This document shows, piece after piece, positions 1 to 12,829 of a DNA stretch of 64,000 nt. Position numbers and translations under genes: made by a program. This DNA is from Inia geoffrensis (taxonomy: Eukaryota > Chordata > Mammalia > Artiodactyla > Iniidae). Location: positions 5,798,597 through 5,862,596 of the forward strand of contig CM070909.1 in NCBI GenBank assembly GCA_036417435.1, given 5' to 3'. The notes under the pieces were generated by a model. The model was not told the DNA's origin. It was given only the letters and a program-made list of their open reading frames with translations, and made no database searches. The first letter of the stretch is position 1, and each line of letters begins with the position of its first letter.

Positions 1-1102
1 TGGGGCCATGCTTGTGAGGTGAGGCTGGTCTCCTTTAAAACTGCCTTTTGTGTTTTCACGGTAAGTGAAATGGAGAAAGAAACCCCGTGGCCAGCCACCC
101 TCCCAGCCCTCCTCTGACTCGGGTTCCATTGCTTCCCCCCAACGAGCCTCTGCCCAGCCGCTCCTGTTCAGGTCACAGCACTTTGCTTTATCCTGCTTTG
201 CAAACGCTCCTGGTCCCTTGGCCGGATGTGGATGCCTCATCCGGCCAAGGCAGCTCCTTGCCGTCCTATAGAATCAGTCTGGGGGGATGAGACCGGTCAC
301 CACCCATGTGATAGCTGAGGCCACTGAGGCCTAGAGCAGTGGGGGGGCACCAGCGCTGTTGGGTGGCCTGAGCCCTCCCTGTTCCGCGTGACCCCAGCAT
401 CACCAGTGGGAGGCCTGGGGTTAGGCACTTCCTCTCCTGGGTCTCCTGTCTGGGCAGTAAAGGGCCAAGGCTTCCTGCTTCTCTGCTGCCTTGACGGCCT
501 GTGGTTCTAAGTTCATGGACCCCTTCTCTGTGCTCTGCCACACTTCTCCTGGCTCCAGACAGAAAAACACGTCTTCCTTCACCAACAGCTGTCTTTCCTG
601 TTTTGTCTTGTTTTTTAATCGTCACAAAAGTAATCTCTAAAAATCTCCTTTCTTAAACCATTCCAATGCCTCTCAAAGGCAGTAAATTCTTGAAGAATGC
701 CTGATCTCATGCAATCCCTCCTGCTATAGACTGTTTCCTCATTTGGGGTCTGAGGAAACGCATTTAAAACTCTTTCTGTCATCCATCAGAAATGCTTATT
801 GGAATTATGTCATTTTCATAGTTGTGCTATCAGTTACAAGATAAATGAACAGGTAAAGATGACCTTTCAGAGGAGAAAATAAGGCAGCATAGGAAACAGT
901 GAGGTTAGAAGAAACTCTAGGCCCGCAAAGAGAGGCCACACTTTCTGGGAATGAAAAAAGAATATCCAAAGATTCAAACAAGACGTTTTCAGCAAATGGA
1001 ACAAGAATTTGTTTCCCCCAAAACTGGACAAAACTCTGCATTAATAAATGCCAACCCTTGTGATAGCTTTCATTTTGTTATTCTGGAAGTATTATCTTAG
1101 TT
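1..1102. other. IQSEC3 intron 1, no feature recognised
   Basis: Mostly single-copy-looking intronic sequence, GC-moderate up to about 630 then AT-richer. I see no exon, RNA gene or clear repeat; open frames are short and unlike known proteins. Confidence 0.5.
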
Positions 1103-1244
1103 ATGTTTATTTCTCTTTTTTTTGGCCATGCCACGCAGCTTGTGGGATCTCAGTTCCCCAACCAGGGACTGAACCCCAGGCCACGGCAGTGAGAGCCCAG
1201 AATCCTAACCACTAAACCACCAGGGAGCTCCCATGTTTATTTCT
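1103..1244 (-). mobile_element. Short tRNA-Glu-derived CHR-type SINE with perfect 12-bp target-site duplication
   Basis: The minus-strand SINE body is 1115-1232, with a short T run at its 3' end. It is bounded by ATGTTTATTTCT at 1103-1114 and 1233-1244, an exact duplication that proves retroposition. The 5' end (CCTGGTGG-like, reverse strand CCACCAGGGAG) carries the tRNA-Glu A and B box relics. Confidence 0.85.
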
Positions 1245-1489
1245 TTAAATAATAAAGCCTAGAGCTTTTCTCCTCTAAAAATATTCTCTTGGTCATTTCT
1301 CTGTTCAGTCTGGTTGTGCTGATGTGTTTACCTAAGGCTGCCTGAGTCTCCTGCTGGGAGGGGGGTGGCAGGGAAAGGGCCCGACTTCTCGGTCCCTGGA
1401 CCACGAGCCAGGTTCTCCGGGAGGGGCTGTGCAGGGTGGTGGCCACACTTCACCTCCTGTGCCAGCGAACCCCTCCCTTCTTTTGTCTC

Positions 1490-1700
1490 CAGTGATAGAA
1501 GCCGTAACAGACGCGGTTCAAGTCCCAGCCGTGCCATTTTCCAAGTTTACGGCCCTTGGACAAGTCATTCATCACCTCTGAGCCTCAGCTTCCTTGTGTG
1601 TAACATGGAATAACAACATTTTATGAGTTTTCAGTGAGAATTAAATAATACCCGTATCTATTCCACACAGCAAGCGCTCAGCACATGACAGCTATCATTC
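1490..1700 (+). repeat. MIR SINE
   Basis: Core-SINE pattern: GGTTCAAGTCCCAGC, then CAAGTCATTCATCACCTCTGAGCCTCAG, an ATGGAATAAC segment and a terminal CAGCAAGCGCTCAGCACATG. This order is the mammalian-wide MIR consensus order. It is strongly diverged, as expected for its age. Confidence 0.75.
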
Positions 1701-4700
1701 TCCTTCTCTTTTGTGGGTGCAGGGATGCATAATAGAAACACCGAGGGAGGAGGGATTCTCTAACCTGCTCCAAACACGCTGCTGACGGGAAGCGGGCTGT
1801 CTGGAGGCGGGCCCAGCGTGACCTGGCTCACATGGCGGCCCAGGCACCGCCCCCTGGGCAGCTGCGTTTCCTGAGTACCTCTGGTGACCACTTAGGTCCT
1901 GGGAGAGACCATCTCGGCGATGGAAGGCACACAGGAGATTGTTCCAGACACGAGCCCCACGTCCCACAGAGCAGAACGGCAGACAGCATCTCAGGACAGA
2001 GCTTTCCTGCTGTCCTTTGAGTTAGGGGGACGTCCCCACCCAGGCAGCATCTGTTTTGTCTTCTGTGTCTCCAGGGTCTGGCAGGGAAGACACAGGTGGG
2101 GCAAAGAGCACAGAGGGGTAAAGTGACAGGGGACAGACTTCCTATAGCTCCAGGACCAAATTCCTCTGCCACCTCCGTTGAGGTCACCCTCTGGTATGGA
2201 GCCAGCCGGACTGGACTCTGCTGTGACGACACGGGGACAGGGGACAGGGGGCACATCTGCTCACAAAGCCCAAAGAAGGAAGAGCAGCCCCTCCCGGCGC
2301 CCACCATGGACGGAGGTCCTCAACCCCCTGGGCTCCCCTCTGGGCTCCACTCCAGGGCAGCGCACTCTGGGGGTCTTCACAGCCCTGGCTCAGGGTGCAG
2401 GACCCCAACCCCTGCAAAGACCTCTGGAAACGAATCGCCGGTCTACTCGGAGACCGGACAGCTCCCCCCTGGCCTTTCTGCTCCCCGTGGCCCTCCTGAC
2501 GTGAGGATGCAAGGACCCCAGAGATTGGTGGCCGGGCAGGCCGGCTGGGCCTGCCTCCACCCCTGCCCTGCCTCCACCCAGGGCCACGAGGGAAGCTGAG
2601 GCCTTTCTGTGCTTCTCTGGGGAAGAGCATGCAGTTCTGCAGCCCCAGAATGACCCTCCCCACTTCCACGGCGGGTGGGGCAGGGTTCCCAGCAGCCTTG
2701 GCGCCTGGATGCGACTAATGCAGCCGCCAAAGGACTCAATGGCCCCCGAGCCCAGCTGTTTGAAGCCTACACTGTATCGAGTTGAGAATTTAATTGCTCT
2801 GCGATCCCTGAGTAAACTCTGGCTGGTCCATTGATCAGGCCTCCGGCCGCTGTGGGGAGACAAGATGCGGTGGTTGCTGACGCAGGGCTCTCCCTGCAAC
2901 ACGGCTCCTGGCTGGGTGTCCCCTCCCCCGGCCTGGCTGGTTGGCAGGTGATGGGGTCAGGGGCACCAGGAGGGACTGGTCAGGGTGGCAGGCTCTCCTT
3001 GGCTGCGGTACCCTGCGTGGGAAGGGCAGGCTACAAAATCGTTTTTTCTTTCCTGGGGGGAAAATGTAAAACCCAGCCTAGAAAAATAAACCCTGGCAGG
3101 TTGCACACTAATATATCAACAGTGGTTCATTCTCTACGACTGCCTTCCATTTTTACTTTCTTCTTTATACTTCTGCATTTACCACATTTCCAACAACTAG
3201 CAGTATAACTTATAATCAGAGGAAATAGATGTTATTTAGGATCAAATGGAACGGCTGGAAGGATTCCTACTATGCTCCTAAAGAAAATCCTAGCGGCAGC
3301 TCCGTGGAAAGCGGCTGCCTGTCGGAGTTCGGCCTGGGCTGACCTTCCGGCTCCAAAGCTAGTTGGCAGGGGTCCCTCTGTCAAGACCCCAAACTTCTCT
3401 CCACCCTCCAGTCCTTATCTGCAAATGACCATAGCGCTGTCACACGGAATGAAGCGAGATAAAGTACTGAGTGCTTAGTGCCACGCCCCTGGCATGTTCC
3501 GTAATATTAGTGCCTCTTCCATCCTAGCGGAAGGACCCAACACGTAGTGTGCCCCCCAGACCCTCCCCCTCCCCAGGGCTGGGGGTGGTTCTGTTTCCTG
3601 CCCAGTGGCCCCCTCCTGATCCCTCCTCCCCCGCCACGTCCTGTCATTACTCTAACAGAAGCCAGCCTTCCTCCTCTCGGGCCCCACTGCCACCCACGGA
3701 GACAAATGGGCCACTATTTCTCTAGATGCAGGAAGCAGCGGCCAGCTCCAGGGTCATCGTTCCTGACGTCACTGAGAGCCCCAGAGGGAGGAGAGCCCGT
3801 GGATGGAAAGCAGGGCTGTGATTACTGGCCTATTCAGTGGCTCGGAATAAAGCCCTGTCATTAGTGGCAGCGGGGGTGGTGGGTGGGGGGTGGGGGGAGG
3901 CGGGAGGCATGCCCTCCACTCTCCTTCCCTGGAGGCTGCTCTCACCCGAGGGCCTGTCTGTCACCTGGGAAGCATGGGTTGTGTGCCCGGGGCGATGCAC
4001 GGGCGGTCCAGCCTCAGAGACCTTGCCAACACCATAACCACGCCACTGCACCCCGGCCCCTGGCCCACTGTGCCCATCTCTCGCTCCCCCCAGGCTCCGT
4101 GTCCCAAGACAGAGTTTCTCCTGACCCCATCCCCCAGGGCTGCCCTTTGGGTAGCTGGGGAAGGCCGTCCTAGCCCCTCCCACACACAACCCCCTCCAGG
4201 TCTGGGGCTTTGGGAGGGGCAAGGGTCTCTCCTGGACCCCCAGGTCTCCCTGGGCCGAGGGTTTCCCTCAGGCTGCAGCAGCTCATCTTTGTGCGTCTGA
4301 TCAGAGGCGCTGGGGTGATGGGCCGCCACCCGCCAGGGATGAGGCCAGCAGCTCAGGAAGGGGACTCTCACTCAGCCCCACAGCTTGGGTGGGGACAGGG
4401 AGGGCATGGCACCTCAGGCTCTGCTGACCTGCGTCACTGTTGGCCAGGTACAGAGGAAGGAGGTGGCCAGCCCTGCACTCACACACCAAAGACCCTGACC
4501 CTGAGCTCTGACTGATGGCATGGAGTCCTTACTGGGCCCCCTGTAGAGACCACCTGGCTTATCCCTGGAAACCCCAGAGGAGGTCATCTCGGCCTGGGCC
4601 CTGCTGAGCCAGTGGGAACCCAGGCTGAACAGTGGGAGGGGCTGGCTTGTCTCAGAGCCCAGCCCAGGGTCTCCCCAGCGTGGCCCTGAGGGCCTGGCGA

Positions 4701-5014
4701 TCCAGCCACCGTGTGCTCTCACAGCACACAAGGCCTCTGACTTGGGCACCTCCTTAGAGTGACTCGGGTCGGGGTTGGGGGAGGGATTGGGTATGCTCTC
4801 TGGGGGCGGGATGCCTGGTCAAAGGGAAGGGAGGGACTGGGAAGGTCACAGATAAGGTTGGGAACAGGGATGTTGGGAGTCTGAAGGGAGAAAACTTATC
4901 TGGGGGTGGAATCCCCCCAGGAAGGCAAGAACAGACAGACTGACTGACACGCAGACTACTGGACGTCCGAAGGCACCCGGGGGGCTCCTCCCAGAGAAGC
5001 TGAGACGCTGACAT
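1701..5014. other. GC-rich IQSEC3 intron 1 sequence without a recognised gene
   Basis: High-GC unique-looking intron. Several overlapping open frames of 100-170 codons exist on both strands (2.0-4.5 kb), but they are Pro/Gly/Ser-rich, mutually overlapping and unlike known proteins. A short 3'-tail-like fragment of old L1 may lie near 3085-3225. Nothing else is supported. Confidence 0.4.
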
Positions 5015-5037
5015 CAGACAGACAGACAGACAGACAG
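5015..5037 (+). repeat. (CAGA)n microsatellite
   Basis: About six tandem CAGA units in an otherwise non-repetitive context. Confidence 0.9.
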
Positions 5038-5711
5038 AAACACACTCCAGTAAACTACAGGCCAGACAGATGGGACAACTTGGGATAACTGGGAACAGAA
5101 GCAGACAGCGACCGAGGGTCTGGACCGCGTAGACGGAGGGCTGCAGTGGGCAGTGTCACAGGCCCTCGGGGACCAAGAGAACCTCCCACCTCCCACCCTC
5201 CCTCCCAGCATCACCGCCCCCCCCCGTGGGACACTGATAATAGACATGTAAGAAGGCCGCTCCCCTGGCGCCCGGCCCCCATGAAGGGGCAGCACCCCGC
5301 CCCACCCCAGTACACCGCCTCTGTCTCCCGTACCAGGCCCTCCCACCGCCTCCGACCAGGACTCAAGGCTTCGGGGTAGGAGGCCAGGCAGTTGGAGAAA
5401 AAGAGGGAGGGGTGAGCGGGAGAGAGAGGAAGGGGCGTGGGAGACCCAAGGGAGGATTTCCGTCCCCAGCGCCTGCCAGGTGCGAGCCTCTTGGGGGCAC
5501 CCTGTTATCCACCCTCACCTGATGCCGGTGCTTGGGGGGCAGCAATGGAGGTGGACGGGACACTGAGGTGGGCTGCTGGGCAGGAGACAGAGCAGACAGC
5601 TCCTCTCTTCTCCTCCCTGCCGAGGAGTAATTTCTAGGAAGTAGCCTCTCCTGTGTCTGAGAGTGACCGCCCAGGGGACGGGGCAAGGCCCTCCCACTCC
5701 TTGCTGCCTGT

Positions 5712-6220
5712 CACCCTCCTTGCTGCCCATCACCCTCCTTGCTGGCCATCACCCTCCTTGTTCTCCGTCACCCTCCTTGCTGGCCGTCACCCTCCTTGCT
5801 GGCCGTCACCCTCCTTGCTGCCCGTCACCCTCCTTGCTGGCCATCACCCTCCTTGCTGTCCATCTGTCCGTCACCCTCCTTGCTGTCCGTCTGTCCATCA
5901 CCCTCCTTGCTGGCCGTCACCCTCCTTGCTGGCCGTCACCCTTCTTGCTGGCCGTCACCCTCCTTGCTGTCCATCACCCTTCTTGCTGTCCATCTGTCCG
6001 TCACCCTCCTTGCTGTCCGTCTGTCCATCACCCTCCTTGCTGGCCGTCACCCTCCTTGCTCTCCATCACCCTTCTTGCTGTCCATCACCCTCCTTGCTGT
6101 CCATCTGTCCGTCACCCTCCTTGCTGTCCATCTGTCCATCACCCTCCTTGCTGTCCATCTGTCCGTCACCCTCCTTGCTGTCCATCTGTCCGTCACCCTC
6201 CTTGCTGTCCGTCTGTCTGT
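5712..6220 (+). repeat. Composite minisatellite, 14 units of 19 bp and 9 units of 27 bp
   Basis: The array parses without a gap into 23 units, each starting CACCCTCCTTGCTG (or the variant CACCCTTCTTGCTG). The short unit is CACCCTCCTTGCTGGCCGT. The 27-bp unit carries an extra 8 bp, a duplicated CTGTCCRT. The order is 7 short, 2 long, 4 short, 2 long, 3 short, 5 long, so a long-long-short block recurs as a higher-order repeat. Translation in any frame gives repetitive low-complexity peptide; it is not coding. The long/short mix points to growth by unequal exchange or slippage. Confidence 0.93.
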
Positions 6221-8419
6221 CACTCTGGGCCACAATCACTCTCTGCCGTCTTTCATTTCCTCTCCCACTGTCTCTTTCTCCCGTTTCTCTTCTTCCTTCC
6301 AGTTTCCAGGAGGGCCATTTTCAACTTGGGGGCATCACACGCCCCCTGGATGGGGAGCCCCTCGAGATCCAGGTGGCCTCACTCTCCTTAGGTCCTGGGC
6401 ACAGAGCTCGGCCCTGAGACCTCTGGGCATTGGCACAGCACTGGCCCTCCCCTTGCCTCCCCGATGTGGTCGTGCCTCCTGCAGTCCTGAATCCCCAGGG
6501 TGGGCCCCTTATTATGGCTCAACTCCCACCATTCCCTCCCCAGAGTCCTGCCTCTCCCAACCCGCTCGGACTCCCTTTGAGGGAAAACAAGCAGTAACAC
6601 CTTTCGGGGGAGGTTTTCCATCCCCAAGCCCACCGGCTACCATCTCTGATGACTGCCCAGTTACTTCCCAAGGAATGAAGGGATCATGGAATCACTGATG
6701 CTTCAACCTGGAGGCGGCCCTTAGTGCAGCAGGTCTGGGCCAGGGTGCTCGCGGCTCTGAACCTTCTGCTGCCCTCCCGTGAGGCGGCTCCTAAAGCCCG
6801 TGCAGGCTCTGAGCAGCCCAGAAGCCTCGGTGAGATGAGAAGTCATGCTGTTCCCTACACAGACCAGCCCCTTCATCGTACAGATGGGGAAGGTGGGGTC
6901 CAGGGGAATCCAGGAACTTGCCCAAGTTCATTCCAACAAGAGGAGACTGCAGGTGGGGTGCGTTTCAGGCTGGAATCCGAGTATCCTGACCCCCGGGGAA
7001 GTAAAGAACAAGGAAAGAAAAGAGAAATGCACTGAACTGAGATGGAAAACTTGGGGGAAAGAGAAGAGGACAAAGTGTGACCAGTACAGACGGGGCAGCT
7101 CCAGGTCGAGCCAGCGGGAGAGGATGCGGACGCAGGGGAGCAGGAGAGGCGGAGGGTCAGAGGGGGTGGACGATGGAGGGGAGGGGAAGAACGAAAGCGA
7201 TGGAGAGAGCCTGCGGGGAAAAGAGAGGGTGGGCGAATGATGCACAACAGGGCAGGGAAGAGAGCCTGGGACAGGACTCCAGACCGGACTTCTCAGTGGG
7301 CCCCTCCCGTCCCAGGTGGTCGGCAAACCCAGCACAGTAGGACAAACCTTCAAACCAAAGTTACCGTGGCTCCTTTGTGGAAGGAGAGAGATTAGAGAGA
7401 ACAATGCAAATCTTGGATATGAGAGGCAGGATGGGTACTATTATTGGTGGGGCACCTTCGGGTGCCGGACAAGCCACCACGTGAGATGTATAGATATAAT
7501 CAAGCTAATTTCCCCTGACGTTTAAAAAGGTGAACTTTTTACAGGCTGGTTAGTGGGAAGGAGCATAGGTTTGGGATTTGCACAGCAGGGTATCATGACC
7601 TAAAACTTGGGAACTGCTCATCTGGGGTCCAGAGGAAGGACGGAGAGGTGGGAATATGAGGGAGGAGGTAAAAACAAACAAAAACCCCACAAGACTCGGG
7701 AGGAAGAGGCCGAGTAGGGCCCTGGTGTGCGCTCTGCTTGGAGGCGGAAGGACAGTGGGGGTGGGGAAGGGGGGTACCGTCCGGCAATTATTCCCACCTT
7801 TGGGAGGCCAGGTCAGAGCAGGCGGGCTTCTGCTCGGCGTCGGCGGCTGGGCAGCAGAACTGGTGCAGCACGGTCTCATTCCTGAGGGCAGAGCAGAGGA
7901 AGAAGGTCAGTGCCCTCTGACCCCCAGGTGCTCCTGCCGCAACACCTTGCCCCTGGGTAACAGCAAGGTCCCAAACACTACTCAGGGGAGAACGTGCAGC
8001 ACTGAGTCAACGCAAACACTGCCTCCTGTTTGCAGCCCCCTGACCTATTCTACTTCTGCGCTCCGATCCCTGCAGTAGGCTCCTCCATGTGACGTACCAT
8101 TTATTTGACTGTATCTTTTGTCATTATCACGGTTAGCCCTGTATAACCCTTTCCCCCACGGAGGTCCAACCAGCGAGGCAGAGCTAGGTCTAGTCATCCA
8201 AGACGCACAGAATTGCATGCAGTGAACATTTGTAAGCTAATCATATGCACAGATGCAAAGCACTCATAGAGGCCTTAGAGTTGCCAGCTTGATGAGAGAT
8301 TTGTCCGATGTGAATGAAAAAGCCGACCGGAAGGTGGAGATCCGGGTTCTGGGGCCACCGCTACAGGTGGCTCGGGTTGCGATACCTGGTTCACCTTTCC
8401 TGCATTTCAGCTTATTTAC
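6221..8419. other. Unique IQSEC3 intron 1 sequence
   Basis: Non-repetitive intron with a purine-rich stretch (about 7000-7230) and pieces of diverged ancient repeat near 6885-6930. No exon with supporting splice sites or recognisable protein was found; overlapping short frames on both strands look fortuitous. Confidence 0.4.
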
Positions 8420-8605
8420 TAATGAACCACAGGAGTGGTTCCCAGCCCCAGCTCCTTACTAATCTCTCCAGGAGATTTTTTAAATTACAGATTCACTTGG
8501 GCTGGCCTGGGTCAGGGGCAGCAGGACATTTTATAAGCTCCCAGGTGATTTTCTAAGGGCAGCCAGAATTGAGAGCCATTCGACTACACAATTTCCAAGG
8601 TCCTT
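8420..8605. mobile_element. MER20-like hAT-Charlie DNA transposon fragment
   Basis: The order CAGGAGTGGTTCCCAGCC… , CTCCAGGAGATTTTTTAAATTACAG…, CTCCCAGGTGATTTTCTAAGGGCAGCCAGAATTGAGAGCCATT matches the near-palindromic MER20 non-autonomous element (inverted ends, internal AGCTCCCAGGTGATT). Divergence is high. Confidence 0.6.
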
Positions 8606-8662
8606 CCGTTGCTGCGAGGCTGGGATTCTAATACCTGTCTTGAGCCACCTTGAGACTTAACA

Positions 8663-8824
8663 CTGAAATTATTTTTGTTGTGATTTTGTTTTTGTTTTTT
8701 TGGCTGTGCTGTGCGACTCGTGGAATCTTAGTTCCCCACCCAGGGATTGAACCCGGGCCCTGGCAGTGAGAGCACCGAGTCCTAACCACCGGACCGCCAA
8801 GGAACTCCCCTGAAATTACTTTTG
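8663..8824 (-). mobile_element. Short tRNA-Glu-derived SINE with 15-bp target-site duplication
   Basis: The SINE body is 8678-8809, reverse strand, ending AAGGAACTCCC. It is flanked by CTGAAATTATTTTTG (8663-8677) and CTGAAATTACTTTTG (8810-8824), one mismatch in 15. Its 3' tail is T-rich on the plus strand. Confidence 0.85.
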
Positions 8825-9723
8825 GATAAAGTTATGCTGACCTCCTGCCTTCTCCCCTTTGGCAAGCAGTCTCCATCATGAAGTCAGAGAAAGTCAGACC
8901 CGAAAGGGCTCTGTTCTGATCAACCTCCCAGGGCTGGGAGCCGCTCCCCTGAGCAGCATTGAGGCAGGTTCCACGTGTCCTCCCAGGTCTCCAGACGCGG
9001 CTGCGTTGGCACGTGCAATGGGAGACATAAGCCTCCAAGTCCTTCCACACCTCAGGCTCGGACTGGCAGTGTATTGGGGGTCTCAGTCTCTTTTGGGGTT
9101 CCTACTGATGGGGTCCCTCAGGACCGTCCAGCTTGGGGGAGGAGTTTGTCTTCAGCCCCTCCCCTGTTTCCTCTCTATCCACCTCCTGCCCATGGGCCTT
9201 CTCAGCCTGGGCCAGGGGCTTCCCAATAGACACCCCCTTCGGTGCCTCCTTCTGGGATTCATTTCATGCTACCCACCTCTGACCACCCTGGCCCCCTGCC
9301 CTGCCCAAGGTCACCGTCCAAGTGCCTGATCTGGGCAGGTCTTAGCTTAAGTCAGCCCCAGACCTCCCTTCCCTCCACCTCAGAGGAGAACCCACACAGA
9401 GGAACCCCAAGAATTCATTCCCGTTAGAGATAAAATTGGAAGAAAAAAGTGGAGAAGTGATAGGAAGGCACGTCACCTCTGTGGTATCCTTTCCCCAAAC
9501 CTATAACCCATTCCAAACGTGGGAGAGTGTCAGACAAACCCAAATCGAGGACATTCTACAAAATATCTGACCAGTCCTCCTCAAAACTGTCACGGTCTTG
9601 AAATCCCCAAAGAGACAGAAACTGTCACAGACCAGAGAAAACTGAGACGTGGTGCCCTTGGTGGGATCCTGGGACAAAAAGAGGATATTAATGGAAAAGC
9701 TAGTAAGGTACAAATATGGGCTA

Positions 9724-9826
9724 GAGATAGATAGATAGATATAGATAGATGGATGGATGGATAGATAGATATAGATAGATGGATGGATGGATGGATGTAT
9801 AGACAGATAAACAGATGATAGATGAC
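9724..9826 (+). repeat. (GATA)n/(GGAT)n compound microsatellite
   Basis: Alternating GATA and GGAT tracts; the block ATAGATAGAT(GGAT)n appears twice in succession, so the array itself has been duplicated. It degenerates into GACA/GATGA at its right end. Confidence 0.9.
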
Positions 9827-9842
9827 AGAATCGGGGCAGCAA

Positions 9843-10175
9843 AATACTAATAATCGTATTTCAGCACTTTATAGTGTTTGCTATGTGGCATGTACTGTTC
9901 TAAGCACTTTCCATGTGTTACTTTGTTAAAACTCACAAAACAGCATCCAACAAAACTTCCTCCTCAGTTTCCAAATGAGGAAGTGGAGGCCGGGGGAGTC
10001 TGTGAACCACAGATGAACTCTCAGGCATTCAACACATGCCTCGTTTCTTACGACAACTCGTTACGGTCTGTGTCATCATCCTCTTTTATACAAATGAGAA
10101 AACCAACGCTCAGAGGATGTAAGTGACTTGCCCAAGGTCACACAGCTAGTTAGCAAGGAGAGACTAAAGACCAGG
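9843..10175 (+). repeat. Ancient MIR/L3-type interspersed repeat, two overlapping copies
   Basis: Contains the hallmark TGTACTGTTCTAAGCACTTT, then AAATGAGGAAGTGGAGG, and again AAATGAGAAAACC…CTTGCCCAAGGTCACACAGCTAG. These phrases typify an ancient mammalian repeat. Two partial copies follow each other. Family assignment is approximate. Confidence 0.55.
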
Positions 10176-10829
10176 CAGGCAGGTTTCAAGGACTGTGCCC
10201 ATTACTCTACTTTGTAAGGTTTATGGCCAGTGGACACTCACGTCCAGGCCCCACGCCCTGGACGGGGGTCCCCGCTGCTTAGCCCAGTGCCGGGTACACA
10301 CTGCTGGTGCCCAGTGCATGAGCATGCAAACGAGCATCCCGCGCCTCAGGGAGTCCACCCACAAAGAGAGCACCCACATCAACCAACGATGAAGCACCTG
10401 TTTGATTGAGGCTGGAACTTTTTCCAGCCGTAATGAGAACATGGGCAGGGGGATCGTCGCCTTGTTTGTCCATCGCTGCCCAAGTCCGAGGCTTGTCCTG
10501 CCGCCGCGCTTGAGCTGATCCCTGAATCCCTGGCCTGCAGGTCACAGCCCCTCCTCTCTGCCTCCCTCTCTTCCCACCTTCCCTGGGAGCACTGCCCCCA
10601 TACCAGAGACACCAGACCACCGGGCACCAGAGGCTGAGAAGGGAAGTGGGGGACAGGAGGGACGAGACAGTGTCCCCGGGGCGGCACCACCCATCACAAC
10701 CTGTCCAGATGTGAGGCGGGGGGCCTGTCCACAGAACCCAGGACAGCTGGCCTGAGGCCTTGCCCCCAACCCAGCCCCGATAAGGTGCTGGGATCTGTGC
10801 TGGCTTCATCAGCCCTCCACAAGCGGATC

Positions 10830-10990
10830 ACAATCCCTGTGTAGGTTCGTCAAGTCCTTTATCTCCCGAAGCCTCAGTTTTCTCACCAGTAGGATAATAG
10901 TAAATCCTTCACTCGGCAGGGCTTTTAGGGGAGCAGATACAACAGTGAATGTACAAGCACATCATAAAGGTAAGGGTCATACGAGCGAAC
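10830..10990 (+). repeat. MIR SINE fragment
   Basis: GTCAAGTCCTTTATCTCCCGAAGCCTCAGTTTTCTCACCAGTAGGATAATAG is a typical central MIR segment, followed by a degraded tail. Confidence 0.6.
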
Positions 10991-12829
10991 ATTTTATTCA
11001 TTCACTTTTCTGACCCAGGCTTTAATTTCATCAGCTCAAATGCCAGAAAGAAAGGAAGAATTTTTCTTCCACGAAGGGTGCTCTCTGCATGCCTAAAGTC
11101 AGCAAGTGCTGCATTTTGTGAGCACCGAGAGGCAGAAAACGTCCCTCCATGTAGCAAGAACCTGCTGCTCTCAGAACTTGCTTCTCAGACCTCTGCCCTT
11201 GGTACCTAATTCATCAAACAGGGCACATGGCAACCTGCAACATCCCTGCATCCCTGTTTCATTGTGGTGGAAACAGGCTCAGCAGGTGGAGCGAATCCCG
11301 AAGATGCTGGGCATTTAGGTGGAGGACCTAGAGGCAGGCCTGTGCTGCTGGGGAAGTAAAGAAAGGAGGAAAGCCTGTGCTCACAGGCCTCAGTGCAACC
11401 GCTGCGCTTTGGGGTGAGGGGGACCCTTCAAGGTGCACCAGGAACGTGAGCCAGACCTTGGAATCCTACAGCCCCCAACCCGGCCCAGAGCAGGAGCCCG
11501 GGAGGGGCTTTCCAGGAGCTGCCACACTGCATCATTCACCTCGCGGTCTGTGCAGTTCGCAACCCAAGGCGGTGGCCCTCGGAGATCTGGAACTGAGCGG
11601 CCCCAGCAAGTTGGCAATGGAAGGGGGCCCCTCTGAAAAAAAGAACACAACCCATTCTCAGTCCTGGGCTCTTGGAATTCCAAAGGAGGGAGGCGTATGG
11701 TATCCAGGCTGAAAGCTTATTTCTCAGGTTCATAATCCCAGGGCCCCTGACTTTAGGCAGAACTCAGTTCTCTCTGGCTTTAGCGACCCCAGGTGCCGCA
11801 AGTTGATGAGTGCTGATGGGGTGGCTGGATTGTGGGTGGATGTGCTGACCCTAGAGCAGGGCAGTCCAGACCCAGAATGAGGGTTTCAGTGTGTGGCTTA
11901 TCCATGGTCTTGCTGCCAGGCTGGGCTGGGAAGGAGCATGGAGTTCTCAGGGGATGAGAGGAGCGGACCATCGGGGCATCGCAGGGCATCACCCAAGCAA
12001 GATGGGGATTAAAGGTCTTCCAAGGGGTCAGTGTGGGCCTGAAGGAAGAGGAGGAGCTGGGGTTCATCTGGAAGAGGACCCCGTTTCTTACTCTGAAAGA
12101 GCCAGGAAGCGGAGGAGAGAGTGGTGGTGCTGCCTGGGGAAGGGCAGAGACCTCAGAGGCCAGCTGGCTGGAGGGAGGAGAAACACCAAGAGCTGCCAGG
12201 AGCTAATGAGGTTGTAGCCAGGCCAGGCTCCGAGCCACGGGAGGCTGTGCCCCTACAACTTCCCACGTCTCTATTTAGTTTGAGACTCAGGATTCCACTG
12301 CTCGGCCATCAACACAGCTGAGTAGTTGAGAGGAACTGATGAGGCGTGAGGTGATGCGGTGGGTGAAGGGGCGGAGGTTGCAGGAGGGGACACCCAGCAG
12401 GAGAACTGAGGAGGAAAAGCCAGGATCCCTGTGGGACAGCTTTGAAGGAGGACCCCCTCCCCTACACCAAGCTGAAGACAGTAGCTCTAACCCCCAGTCT
12501 CTGGGAGGAAACAGCCAGGAAACCTCTCCGATGGAGCTGTCTTGAGCTTCAGGTAAAGGGAGAAATCATAAAGTCATTCCCAGCACCTTCCTCGCCCCGA
12601 CCCGTCCATCATCAGTGCCGGTAGAGCCTGGAGACTGGGCTCCTCCCACCTCCCCCTTTTCTTAACTTTATCACCTCCTCCAGGAAGGCTTCTCTATCTA
12701 AACATGGTAATAGGAGGAAAAGATGACCTTATTTTCTCAGAAGTCACTCCTATTCATGGGGGGTGGGAGACGCTGAATAGTCACAACTCTGAGAAACAAG
12801 AACAAGTTATAGGACATACACTGTGTGCT
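10991..12829. other. Unique IQSEC3 intron 1 sequence
   Basis: No feature recognised. Moderately GC-rich with scattered short frames on both strands. Neither coding homology nor clear interspersed repeat is apparent. Confidence 0.4.

Noticed and set aside
5712..6220. CRISPR-like array (regular repeats)
   Set aside because: Units abut without unique spacers, and the DNA is vertebrate.
5653..6698. Three long overlapping plus-strand frames (242-319 codons) over the minisatellite
   Set aside because: The repeat unit contains no stop in several frames, so the frames arise from the array itself; peptide repeats CCPSPSLL-like in all frames.
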